A DNA stretch of 64,000 nucleotides from Sporolactobacillus pectinivorans (GTDB taxonomy: Bacteria; Bacillota; Bacilli; Bacillales; Sporolactobacillaceae), in contig NZ_NXGA01000001.1 of the NCBI RefSeq assembly GCF_002802965.1, positions 598,744 to 662,743 on the forward strand, given 5' to 3'. Shown piece after piece: positions 17,134 through 25,087 of this stretch (position 1 is the first letter of the stretch; each line of letters opens with the position of its first letter). Position numbers and translations under genes: made by a program. The notes under the pieces were generated by a model. That model had not been told where the DNA came from. It did not search any database and saw only the letters and a list, made by a program, of their open reading frames with translations.

Positions 17134-17780
17134 TTAATTAGTTTCCCACAATCCTTCCAGAATATTGAATGAAGGTGTAAAGTTCAGAAGCCGTTTTGCT
17201 TTTTCGTTAGCCAGACAGCTGTGCTTAATGTCCGCAGATTTTGAATCAAGACAATCGGTCTCAAGCGATGAGCCATGAATCTGCTTCAGGCTGTTAATAA
17301 GCTAATTAATGGATGTTTTCCGGGCAGTGCTTGCGTGAATCGTTTCTCCACTGCCCCGATCAATTGCCTCAAGATTTGCTTCGACAATTTCCTTTACGTA
17401 AATAAAATCACGGGTCTGTTCGCCATCACCAAAAAATTTTAAGGTCTGCCCCTTTTGATCCGGAAAGATGGCTACGGCGCCCCCTTCTCCCTTTGCTACT
17501 TGTCTTGGCCCATAGACATTGGCATACCTGAGAATGGTGTATGGAAGCTGATAGAATTTGTTCATCAGCCCGAGCCGCCAAAGGAAAACGGTGCCGAATT
17601 TTAGAAGAACAATGACTTCCTCGGGTGCAAGGCTCTCGATATCTGCAATATGCAGAACGGCCTGAGAAGAAATGTTTTCCAATCGGCCGGTTCTTAGATT
17701 GTCGCATCACCGCAGGCAATAAATGCGTCGACGAGATACAAACCGACAAAACCGGCAGCGCCGGCCACAGTTCTTTCCCC
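17134..17780 (-). pseudogene. Decayed NAD-dependent nucleotide-sugar epimerase
   Basis: Fragments of one UDP-glucose-4-epimerase-like gene lie in different frames. TVAGAAGFVGLYLVDAFIA is the Rossmann GxxGxxG start. Then follows a scrambled stretch, then LPYTILRYANVYGPRQ with RDFIYVKEIVEANLEAID, then (after a stop at the HASTARKTSIN end) NEKAKRLLNFTPSFNILEGL as the C-terminus. The central 100 or more residues with the SxnK catalytic region are gone. The gene has internal deletions, frameshifts and stops and cannot give an active enzyme. It lies at the end of the glycosyltransferase unit. Confidence 0.82.
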
Positions 17781-17788
17781 CTCATCGG

Positions 17789-18466
17789 TTATTCAAAAAA
17801 AATAAATTTATATTTACTCTCCTGATCTACCGGGTCTTGTTGCGGGACAGGTTTGATAATTTTTTTGTTTGATGCTAAAGGCGTGAAAGTAACGGCGGGA
17901 GGGCTAGGAACCTCAGGTTTTAATATGTTCCCGGAATTTTCAGAAACAGGGCGCTGATAGAGATCCGCAGACACCTTAGGGACAAATGTTTTAACAAGAC
18001 TGATAGAAGATTTGGATACGACGGGCAGCGGGGACTGTTCGCTTTTCACACTGACTGGCAGTGGGAGAATGTAATACCCGGGAAGTGATGCTTTAATTTT
18101 TTCTAATACTTGATGGTCAATTGGTCTAGCATCATCATTTAAATCGGGTGCCGGTTTGTTGTAGGCCTCGATAATTTTTTTGAGTGTTTTAAGGTCGGGC
18201 AGCACGTAATTTGGCGGCAGATTATGAACGGTTTTCTCAAAGATAGGTTTGGGCATGAAAATTTGCGGATACTGGGTGGGGGAGGCAAAGAGTGATTGAT
18301 ATTTTTCAACATTTAAAAGGACAACGTCTGCGTGCAGGTCCTTCACAAAGTCAGATGGATCGCTTTTCTTCTTCCACCACAGCTTTTTGCAAAGGTCGGA
18401 AATCTTCAAGCAGCAGATGAAAAAGATATATTTGAAATAGTCGATCAGTTTATACATTTTCTCCAT
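17789..18466 (-). CDS. Protein of unknown function with hydrophobic N-terminus
   Basis: 225 residues, not recognised. A short hydrophobic, Cys-containing stretch (about residues 8-30: YFKYIFFICCLKISDL) could tether it to the membrane. The rest is polar and proline-rich, with two related pieces, NLPPNYVLPDLKTLKKI and SLPGYYILPLPVSVK, suggesting an internal repeat. It overlaps the 3' end of the glycosyltransferase by 17 bases, so the two are translationally coupled. A role in the same surface-polysaccharide or spore-coat process is an inference from position only. Confidence 0.6.
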   Translation of the reverse strand: MEKMYKLIDYFKYIFFICCLKISDLCKKLWWKKKSDPSDFVKDLHADVVLLNVEKYQSLFASPTQYPQIFMPKPIFEKTVHNLPPNYVLPDLKTLKKIIEAYNKPAPDLNDDARPIDHQVLEKIKASLPGYYILPLPVSVKSEQSPLPVVSKSSISLVKTFVPKVSADLYQRPVSENSGNILKPEVPSPPAVTFTPLASNKKIIKPVPQQDPVDQESKYKFIFFE

Positions 18467-19685
18467 CTCTCCTCTTTTCGAAAGTGGCTCGCTGATATAT
18501 CTTTAAGAGTTCCTTTACGCCCATGTCCATCGACCAGTGGCTCAGTCCCCATGTCCTTGCATTGGCACCGAGGGTTTTTCTGTAATGATCATCAGAAAGG
18601 AGCAGGTTCATCTCATTGCACAGTGCCCCTGCGTCTTCTGCTGGCGTTAACAGACCGGTCACGCCATGTTTGATCATTTCCGGTATACCGCCGACGTTAC
18701 TCGCAATGACTGCTTTACCTGCAATTTGTGCTTCAATGACTGACAATGGCTGATTTTCGATGAGCGTCGGGAGGACGAGAATGTCAGAGTTGGCCAGAAG
18801 ACTGGGAACATCGTCGCGCTTCCCTAAAAATTGAACAGATTCTCCTAATCCAAGTGAAGTTGCTTGGTTTCTAAGCTCCGCCTCTTTTTCACCGCTGCCG
18901 ACAATCCAGCATTCCCAGTCATTTCTGATTTGCTTTAGTTCGCCGAGTGCGGAAATCAGGTAGTTGACACCTTTAAGTTCAACCAGTCTTCCGGAATAGA
19001 TGATGACTTTTTTATCTTTTGGACGTTCAATCGTTGACTTTTCCCGCATTCTTCGGATGAAGTTTTCTGTGTCGAATCCGTAATGAAGTACTTTAAGCTG
19101 CTGACTGGGGACGAGAAATTCATTGATCAAAATGTCTTTCAGCCACTCGTTGCCGACAATGGTTGTGTCGGCCGAAATCGCTCCGTCGCGTTCAAGATCA
19201 TCATAGTAGGCTCTTGCCAGATAAGACGTATCCGACTTATGGATGGTTTCCAGCTGACGCCTGATTTCATGGGCCACGGATCCGTGAAGGGTCGCGATCA
19301 ATGGTGTTTCAGGTTTTTTAACTCGGTTCATGGCAACTGTGGATAAGACGTCCTGGGTATGGATGATATCATAGTCCTGAACGCCGAAATACGCTGCACT
19401 CAGTTCGTAAACATAGCGCTGGAATTCTGTCCATTTGACAAGAAAATTGACGTACATAGCAGGATAATTGTCCTTGGTCAGGTTGGCATTGATTAGCGGG
19501 ATTACTTTATCTCTAGATAAAACGAGCCCTTTATTCAACAGGGTGACACTTTGATTCGACTCATCATAGCCGAGTAAATCAACTTCGTGACCATATGACT
19601 CCAGTTTTTTTTTCAACTGAGTCATATAAGTCCAGACACCACCTACATGCGGAATGGGCCAGTAAGTGGCCAGCAATATTTTCAT
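18450..19685 (-). CDS. GT-B glycosyltransferase, family 4
   Basis: Retaining GT-B glycosyltransferase (411 aa) transferring a sugar from a nucleotide donor, probably to a surface or spore glycan. N-terminal acceptor domain begins MKILLATYWPIPHVGGVWTY, the glycine-rich loop of GT4 enzymes. The C-terminal donor domain shows SGRLVELKGVNYLISAL and the E-x7-E motif region LIENQPLSVIEAQIAGKAVI followed by GGIPEMI and GLLTPAED. Adjacent epimerase and dehydrogenase genes that might supply donors are pseudogenes. Followed by an overlapping unknown gene. Confidence 0.87.
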   Translation of the reverse strand: MKILLATYWPIPHVGGVWTYMTQLKKKLESYGHEVDLLGYDESNQSVTLLNKGLVLSRDKVIPLINANLTKDNYPAMYVNFLVKWTEFQRYVYELSAAYFGVQDYDIIHTQDVLSTVAMNRVKKPETPLIATLHGSVAHEIRRQLETIHKSDTSYLARAYYDDLERDGAISADTTIVGNEWLKDILINEFLVPSQQLKVLHYGFDTENFIRRMREKSTIERPKDKKVIIYSGRLVELKGVNYLISALGELKQIRNDWECWIVGSGEKEAELRNQATSLGLGESVQFLGKRDDVPSLLANSDILVLPTLIENQPLSVIEAQIAGKAVIASNVGGIPEMIKHGVTGLLTPAEDAGALCNEMNLLLSDDHYRKTLGANARTWGLSHWSMDMGVKELLKIYQRATFEKRRDGENV

Positions 19686-19935
19686 GATTCACATCTCTCC
19701 CTAAGAGGTTCTATACTTTAACTGTATTGTGGAATGACACTATTGGTGTAGGCATGTTTCTTCCTTATAGATAAATAATCTGTTTTGTTAGCCTTAAATG
19801 AAGACAGAAGATAGAAGGATGGCCTGCTAATCCAGCAATTACGCAGAATTCCGGGACTTTCCGGCTATTGTCCTGATTTTTTCACAGCTTAAAAAAGCCG
19901 GAGTAATTTATGGACGTCAGAGAATCAGACTCTCT

Positions 19936-20304
19936 TCAAAATGATTTGACTAGGATCATTTGCAGAATGATAGGCGCCCCTTTAGCTGGTATATCTTCCG
20001 TGCGAATCACCAGCTTTTCTTTGCTCACTTGATAGCTTTGCCTGGGCTGCAGCATTCCATTGATGAACAGATTCATATAGGATACTTCATCCGGGCTCAG
20101 AATTCGTCTGACTCCATGACCGGGCAGTGCGTCGGCCGCTGTGTAAATCCTTTTCAGTCCGTCAGATAAAGCATAAAATTCGTACGTATCCACTTTTTGA
20201 GGACTGGAAAAACGTTGTTTCGAACCTTGTTTTATTTTTGGAAAAGACAGAAACGGATGCGGGATGGACGGTGCTTCTTTTGAATGAGAATACTCATGCC
20301 CCAT
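19936..20304 (-). CDS. DUF4183 domain protein
   Basis: 122-residue protein whose C-terminal half matches DUF4183: YMNLFINGMLQPRQSY, then IPAKGAPIILQMI. Such domains occur in Bacillus spore-surface and collagen-like proteins. The Pro/Lys-rich head has no signal peptide. GGAAGGAGG sits 7-8 bases before the chosen ATG. A second DUF4183 gene faces it on the other strand 440 bases away, and a glycosyltransferase lies downstream on the same strand. A structural role on the spore surface is plausible but inferred. Confidence 0.75.
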   Translation of the reverse strand: MGHEYSHSKEAPSIPHPFLSFPKIKQGSKQRFSSPQKVDTYEFYALSDGLKRIYTAADALPGHGVRRILSPDEVSYMNLFINGMLQPRQSYQVSKEKLVIRTEDIPAKGAPIILQMILVKSF

Positions 20305-20747
20305 TGTTATTTCCTCCTTCCGGAGCATTCAGGCAATCCATAATAGTATATAAAGCATATCGGATGAAAGTGAGTTCATATTGGTAGGTATTTGAAAGGT
20401 CACCTAACGTTAGGCGGTAATCTTTTTAGCTCGTTTCTCCGGGCAACCCGTATCGCTGATTTGCACGTTCCGGTCCTCGAAACTTGGCCGACGGTCATGA
20501 ACGATCTAATGCAGGCGCCGCGATACGACATTGCGCTTTTGGGCTTCGGCCGTTCTCCTTTACCATCTTTAAACAGACTTACTGGGTAGATTTCTTATCT
20601 TTCTATTTGCCTGTGTTCGTGGATGTCCTTTTTCCTTTTCATGCATATGGTGTTAATGACCATGAGGGATTCAAAAAGAGGCCGCCGAGGTCATCCCAGT
20701 TACTTTTCAAAGAAGTCCAGACGATATTGATCAAAGGGGGAGATGTG
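20305..20747. other. Intergenic stretch between the divergent DUF4183 genes
   Basis: No gene I can support. It should carry promoters for both DUF4183 genes. A 65-codon frame around 20392-20589 has protein-like composition but no ribosome binding site and no family I recognise; it may be debris of a lost gene. Confidence 0.4.
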
Positions 20748-21128
20748 ATGGGCCTGAAAATTATTAAGCCCGTGTATACTTCTGAGAGTGAGATTACGCT
20801 GTCGCCGACTGTCACTCGGTTTTTCTATGAATTGGAACAAGCGGTTCCGGGAGAAACTATTGTGAAAATCGATGCAACTAAATTTTTTGATGACGCAGGT
20901 GATGCTGTTGAATCGTTTCCGCCATTAAAGTTAAATAATAGCTTTATTAATGTTTCAATCAATGGCGTGATGCAAATGGAAGATAATGTTGCCTATACTG
21001 CCGGTGAGAAGGAGATTGGAAACTTGATGATTACTGTTCCCGAAGGATCGGATATTGCCAAGGGAACGCCCGTTATTGTAGAAGTCATCAATTTTGATCC
21101 TGTCTATAAGGCATCCGTGAGTGAGTAG
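20748..21128 (+). CDS. DUF4183 domain protein
   Basis: 126-residue protein made almost entirely of a DUF4183 domain: RFFYELEQAVPGETIVKI, SFINVSINGVMQMEDNV and DIAKGTPVIVEVINFDP correspond to the INGVLQ...KGxPIxLQ core of the family. No signal peptide. Start chosen after AAAGGGGGAG (spacing about 6); the frame is open upstream but lacks another site. Divergent paralogue of the DUF4183 gene on the minus strand; a spore-surface role is an inference. Confidence 0.75.
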   Translation: MGLKIIKPVYTSESEITLSPTVTRFFYELEQAVPGETIVKIDATKFFDDAGDAVESFPPLKLNNSFINVSINGVMQMEDNVAYTAGEKEIGNLMITVPEGSDIAKGTPVIVEVINFDPVYKASVSE

Positions 21129-21150
21129 TCGGATATACTGATTTTTAAAA

Positions 21151-21205
21151 AAAATAAGTGAAGGCTCCATGTTTTTCTATGTGCAGCTTTCGCTTATTTT
21201 TAATT
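21151..21205 (+). terminator. Rho-independent terminator after DUF4183 gene
   Basis: 16-base arms AAAATAAGTGAAGGCT (21151-21166) and AGCTTTCGCTTATTTT (21185-21200) pair throughout with two G-U pairs, followed by T residues. Confidence 0.88.
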
Positions 21206-21473
21206 CTATGAGAGTTATTCGGGTAAATGCGCAACAAAACATCGGCTACCCCGAAGGACGGGCTTGAAGCCTGTTCGGGCTGGTCGACGTTATTGTTCGC
21301 GGTCAGGTTCGCTGTTTGTGAAGAGGCAGAGCAGGATTGTGATCAGTTTAATATAATCGTTAACCTGAATGTCCCGGCAAAGCTCTCCGACAGCAACCGA
21401 TAACAGTAGGAGAGGCAAAAATCTGCTGTCGTCGATAAACACCACATCCCTTACTTACAGCAGCTTGTAACGC
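21206..21473. other. Gene-free stretch, probable debris
   Basis: No intact gene. Given the decayed sugar-nucleotide genes on both sides it may be further debris, but no family is recognisable. Confidence 0.35.
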
Positions 21474-21893
21474 TTAACTTTTTTCCTTTTCCGAGAATTC
21501 TTCATGATGCCAGCAATGGTCCGAAGCAACCCTGATTGAAGTCAGTAGAAGGTCATAATCCAATGTCTTTACTGCCTTGCCAAGCGAAGGCAGCACGATC
21601 ACGATTGGAAAACTTTCAAAACCCTTGACGTAGGCTTCATCATAGGGCATAAAAATCAATCTTGAGCCGCTTGCAGTCAATCTTTTAATTTCGGTTGCTC
21701 ATTCATGAATGGTAATCGGTTCACGAGCACCGGGCTGGTACAGGGGCAGCCCGACAAAGCCTAAGCCGATTACTGTGATCGGACGCTGCCTCTCTCTTTT
21801 GCATTTCAGTTCCATTTCTGTTCCATCTCGTACTTGCAATAACCAGAATATGAAAGGGAAAACGGACGGTTTGGACGAATATAGCCGTTTCAT
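21474..21893 (-). pseudogene. Fused remnants of a UDP-sugar dehydrogenase and a nucleotide-sugar epimerase
   Basis: Minus-strand reading gives RPITVIGLGFVGLPL, the Rossmann start of a UDP-glucose/GDP-mannose dehydrogenase. It runs directly into GAREPITIHE, stop, ATEIKRLTASGSRLIFMPYD, EAYVKGFE. The second half is the C-terminal part of an NAD-dependent epimerase/decarboxylase (family pattern: ..PISI.ELA..I..LTGS.S.I.FIPYDEAY..GFED). So a deletion joined two neighbouring genes, and a stop codon later replaced a conserved Leu position. After GFE the sequence decays. Confidence 0.72.
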
Positions 21894-22036
21894 AGAATTA
21901 ACGGGGGCCTATCTTTGCCGGTTTAAGGGTATTTATGCACGATCAGGAGGGAAATGGGTTTTGAAAAATGGATGAACGTTTGGATGCCATAAATCCGGTA
22001 TTCACAAAAAAATCACTTTTTTAACACATTGTTTGA

Positions 22037-22065
22037 TTGCCGCCGTTGGAGCACAATGTTATAAT
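22037..22065 (+). promoter_or_regulatory. Promoter of the D-lactate dehydrogenase gene
   Basis: TTGCCG (22037-22042), 17-base spacer, TATAAT (22060-22065). The transcript would have a leader of about 210 bases containing several hairpins, e.g. GGCGTT/AACGCC close to the ribosome binding site. Confidence 0.65.
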
Positions 22066-22178
22066 TTTTAAGGTAAAAAAGATTTCATGATATTTTTTCC
22101 CTTCCGTGGAAAAGATAAGCGTAGCAGGTCTTGCGTCTGTGGAGGCAAGGTTCGGAAGGCTAGGGTTTAGTAATCTTG

Positions 22179-22192
22179 TGAAAGCGATCACG
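22179..22192 (+). promoter_or_regulatory. cre-like site (CcpA) overlapping a CRP/FNR-like palindrome
   Basis: TGAAAGCGATCACG matches the Bacillus cre consensus TGWAANCGNTNWCA at all but the last fixed position. The same bases form TGTGA-N6-TCACG (22177-22192), one mismatch from the FNR/CRP consensus. It lies inside the leader about 110 bases after the predicted transcription start, so it would act as a roadblock or serve a second promoter. Confidence 0.5.
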
Positions 22193-22284
22193 AAATTTTT
22201 TTTACTTTCACAGGTGGATTGGCTTACAGCCTGGCGTTCAGAAACGCCGGGTCAAGAATAAAATTTTTAGGAGGATGTTTGAGC

Positions 22285-23310
22285 ATGGCTTTTAAAATCA
22301 TTGCATATGGTGTTGAACCTTACGAAGAACACTTGTACGGCGAATTGAACAAATATGGTTATGAAGTGAAACTGGTTAATGACTTGCTGACTGCAGACAA
22401 CGGTGACTTGGCAAAGGGATTCGACGGTGTCTTGCTGTTCGTTAACTGCCTGGCAGACCGCGCTAACTTGAAAAAATTCAATGACTTCGGTATCAAATAT
22501 GTATTTACACGTACTGCTGGCTTCAACCACATTGATCTTCAGGCTGCTGCAGACTTTGGCCAGAAAGTTGCCCGTGTACCTGCATATTCTCCGAACGCAA
22601 TTGCAGAACTTGCTGTTTCATTCGGTACTTCGCTGTCACGCCACACGGTGTACACAACCGGCAGAACAGCGAAACTGAACTTCCAAGTAACTGAAACGAT
22701 GTTCAGCCATGAAATCCGCAAGAGCACGGTCGGCATTGTTGGCACCGGCCACATTGGCTGCGTTGAAGCTGAACTTTATAAGGGCCTTGGTGCTAAGCTG
22801 CTCGGCTATGATATTTTCCAGAGCGACTTTGCCAAGAAACTCGTTGAATTTAAGGAACTGGATGAACTGCTTGCTGAATCGGATATCGTCAGCCTGCATC
22901 TTCCTTATTTCCCTGGCAAGAATGAAAACTTCGTTGGTGAAGATTTCATCAGCAAAATGAAAGACGGAGCAATTCTGGTTAATACGGCACGTGGTGAAAT
23001 CGTTGACGAAGCTGCAGTTGTCAAGGCAATCAAGAGCGGCAAACTTGGCGGCTTCGGAGCTGACGTGCTGACTGACGAGACACGCTTCTTCGGCAAGGAC
23101 TTCTCGGATGGCAAAACATTCCCTGATGCAACAATCAAGGAACTCCTTGAATTGTATCCGAAAGTCTTGATTACACCTCATGTTGCAGCGATGACGGACG
23201 AAGCGGTTTCCAACATGATTTCAACAAGCTATGACAATTTCAACGCTGCAATCAACGGTGAAGATCTTGGCAGAGCTGAAGTTAAGCTGCCGGAATCGGC
23301 TGCAAAATAA
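22285..23310 (+). CDS. D-lactate dehydrogenase (D-2-hydroxyacid dehydrogenase family)
   Basis: NAD-dependent reduction of pyruvate (or a related 2-ketoacid) to the D-hydroxyacid, in the cytoplasm. 341 residues: catalytic domain, Rossmann domain with GIVGTGHIG, then YDIFQSD, catalytic Arg in VNTARGEIVD, a conserved Glu further on, and catalytic His in ITPHVAAMT. GADVLTDETRFFGKDF resembles the D-LDH insert. ATG chosen with AGGAGG 10 bases away; a TTG two codons earlier is possible. Codon use is strongly biased, as in highly expressed genes. Ends at its own terminator, so likely monocistronic. Confidence 0.87.
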   Translation: MAFKIIAYGVEPYEEHLYGELNKYGYEVKLVNDLLTADNGDLAKGFDGVLLFVNCLADRANLKKFNDFGIKYVFTRTAGFNHIDLQAAADFGQKVARVPAYSPNAIAELAVSFGTSLSRHTVYTTGRTAKLNFQVTETMFSHEIRKSTVGIVGTGHIGCVEAELYKGLGAKLLGYDIFQSDFAKKLVEFKELDELLAESDIVSLHLPYFPGKNENFVGEDFISKMKDGAILVNTARGEIVDEAAVVKAIKSGKLGGFGADVLTDETRFFGKDFSDGKTFPDATIKELLELYPKVLITPHVAAMTDEAVSNMISTSYDNFNAAINGEDLGRAEVKLPESAAK

Positions 23311-23343
23311 GTTTGATTTTAAAATCTCATTGAATAAACATAA

Positions 23344-23379
23344 GGCGGTCGCACATTTTATTTGTGCGGCTGTTTTTTT
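23344..23379 (+). terminator. Rho-independent terminator after D-LDH
   Basis: CGCACA/TGTGCG core (23350-23355 and 23363-23368) extended by weaker pairs, followed by TGTTTTTTT. Confidence 0.82.
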
Positions 23380-23450
23380 GTCTGGGAAATTGGAAATTGT
23401 CGACTGGGTGGATAACTGCCCGTTAAACGATCTGCGGAACGCTTATGGGC

Positions 23451-23534
23451 ATGGCTAAGCGACACAACGGCGTCACTAAACAAATGCTTAAAGAGCATTT
23501 TGATAGGTTCTGGAAGCTTCATTCTAGAAAATGA
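23451..23534 (+). pseudogene. Possible relic of an IS91-type transposase N-terminus
   Basis: A 27-codon stretch reading MAKRHNGVTKQMLKEHFDRF followed by WKLHS resembles the IS91-family start (..LKEHFERFWKVHS..). It then hits a stop and shows no zinc-ribbon region. Very short, so chance is possible. Confidence 0.3.
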
Positions 23535-23677
23535 ACCGAATCAAGGAAAAAACGAACCGAAATCGGCTGATATACTCCGCTTGAGATCCGGAACAAAATG
23601 CTAAAGAAGTGATAGGCCGCGGAAAATTATTATGTTTTATTTTTTGAAAACATTTTTCAGAATTCTTAATTTATAGA

Positions 23678-23706
23678 TTGACATGGAACTGACCAACGTG
23701 TAGACT
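23678..23706 (+). promoter_or_regulatory. Promoter of the PanE-like gene leader
   Basis: Perfect -35 TTGACA (23678-23683), 17-base spacer, -10 TAGACT (23701-23706). The start codon of the reductase is 270 bases downstream, leaving a long leader. Confidence 0.78.
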
Positions 23707-23742
23707 TAAGGTCAATCACAAGTTTACGAGGTTACTGAGAGG

Positions 23743-23802
23743 ATGTATATGATGTTCCTTGCGCGGATAAGTGGACAGCGAGTCATTATTTTGATTAGCT
23801 AG
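23743..23802 (+). CDS. Branched-chain-rich leader peptide
   Basis: A 19-codon frame, MYMMFLARISGQRVIILIS, ends at TAG. GAGAGG lies just before, with good spacing to the second or third ATG (23749 or 23752). Five codons in a row near the end read Val-Ile-Ile-Leu-Ile, the hallmark of ilv-type attenuation leaders. These codons overlap the first arm of a chain of alternative hairpins leading to a terminator. Confidence 0.6.
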   Translation: MYMMFLARISGQRVIILIS

Positions 23803-23912
23803 GACTCAGTGAACGACAGTCGGAAAAACCGATGACGTTTGCTCGAGTCCTGTTCGCTTCTGTGCGGGACTTGCGCATGGCCCCATTCAGAGCGATCTGG
23901 GTGGGGCCTTTT
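23779..23912 (+). promoter_or_regulatory. Transcription attenuator before the PanE-like gene
   Basis: Arms GAGTC (23780-23784), GGACTC (23802-23807), GAGTCC (23845-23850) and GGACT (23867-23871) can pair 1:2, 2:3 or 3:4. The 2:3 form is a long hairpin with inner pairs AACG/CGTT and TCGG/CCGA. The last element is a terminator, GGCCCCA (23879-23885) with TGGGGCC (23902-23908), then TTTT. A ribosome held at the Val/Ile/Leu codons would cover arm 1 and shift the pairing, as in amino-acid attenuation. Confidence 0.55.
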
Positions 23913-23975
23913 ACATCTGCGGCAACAGGTTGTGATAAAAAGAGAACTTTAAAGAGAAAAAGGAGACGAAACAGA

Positions 23976-24944
23976 ATGAAAATTGTAGTTGTTGGTGCGG
24001 GAGCAATGGGTCTGAGATATGGCGTCCTGCTGCAGGAAGTGGGGAACGATGTACAGTTTGTGGATACATGGGAACCGAATGTTGCCGCTATCCAAAAGAA
24101 TCATGGTGTGGAAGTAACGCGTGACGGAGAGAACCCGCATTTAGTAAACGTGGCCGTACGCTATCCGGAAGAATATCATGGTGAACCTGATCTTGTCATT
24201 GTGTTCATTAAAGACATGCATACAGTTGAAGTGATGGAACGCTGTAAACATTTCCTTGGTGAAAATACTTACGTTCTGACTAACCAGAATGGATATGGCG
24301 GAGCTGAATATATTGCTCAGTTTGTTGACAGGAAGAAAATCATTGCCGGGACAGCCATGGTTGCAACCGTTATGAAGGGACCGGGCAAAGTGGATTTTGT
24401 CGGCAAACGCGGAGCCGGACATGTTCATATTGTAAAAATGGAAGGGGGACCGGATCCGTTTATTTATAAAGTGGCTGATGAAATGGAAAAGGCGCTGATG
24501 CATCCTACTGTGCAGACAGACTACATGGGAACGGTGTGGACCAAACTTGTCTTCAATTCTGTTGTCAACACACTGTGCACATTAATGAATATCAAGATGG
24601 GTGAGTTCGCGGCTTATAAAAATGCGGAAGAAATGTCGCGGAAGCTGATTTATGAAGCGTATGAAGCGATTGACGCGGAAGGTATTCAGATGGAAGTGAA
24701 TCGCGATGAACTGGTTAAGCAGATCATGTTCGTATCGGAAGTATCGAACCCGCTGCACTATCCGTCCATGCATCAGGACATGACCACCAACAGGCCGACG
24801 GAAGTGGACTATATCAATGGAGCCATCGTCAGGCTCGCTGAAAAGCATGGACTGAAGGCCCCTTATCACTCGATGCTTGTGGATCTCGTGCATCTGAAAG
24901 AAGCTTCCCGCAAATATGAAGAGGAATCTGTCAAACAGGGTTAA
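23976..24944 (+). CDS. Ketopantoate reductase-family 2-ketoacid reductase (PanE-like)
   Basis: NADPH-dependent reductase (322 aa) of the ApbA/PanE family. Such enzymes make pantoate for coenzyme A, and in lactic acid bacteria some PanE homologues instead reduce branched-chain 2-ketoacids to D-hydroxyacids. Seen: GAGAMGLRYG dinucleotide loop, TNQNGYGG in place of the usual LQNG, catalytic Lys in the VWTKLVFNSVVNTLCTLM helix, and the C-terminal HYPSMHQDM...TEVDYINGAIV segment. AAAAGGAGACGA precedes the ATG. The Ile/Val/Leu leader upstream favours a link to branched-chain metabolism, which both roles share. The deoB operon follows after 140 bases. Confidence 0.82.
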   Translation: MKIVVVGAGAMGLRYGVLLQEVGNDVQFVDTWEPNVAAIQKNHGVEVTRDGENPHLVNVAVRYPEEYHGEPDLVIVFIKDMHTVEVMERCKHFLGENTYVLTNQNGYGGAEYIAQFVDRKKIIAGTAMVATVMKGPGKVDFVGKRGAGHVHIVKMEGGPDPFIYKVADEMEKALMHPTVQTDYMGTVWTKLVFNSVVNTLCTLMNIKMGEFAAYKNAEEMSRKLIYEAYEAIDAEGIQMEVNRDELVKQIMFVSEVSNPLHYPSMHQDMTTNRPTEVDYINGAIVRLAEKHGLKAPYHSMLVDLVHLKEASRKYEEESVKQG

Positions 24945-25087
24945 GCAAAATCTGAACTTCGGATAATCGATCAGTCGGTTGTTTGGAGTTTTTTTGCGGC
25001 TTTTTTTCCGATGGGTTAAAATAACAGGAGATAGTTTCACCAAAATAAGGGATGTCTAGGAAATCGCAATTAAAACTGGGGGATATC

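Noticed and set aside
20392..20589. 65-codon plus-strand frame between the DUF4183 genes
   Set aside because: Protein-like in places but no start signals or known homologue; treated as possible debris only.
23700..23950. Known riboswitch (ykkC, THF, pan motif) ahead of the PanE-like gene
   Set aside because: I could not match the conserved cores of these classes; the leader peptide and alternating GAGTC/GGACTC arms explain the region better.
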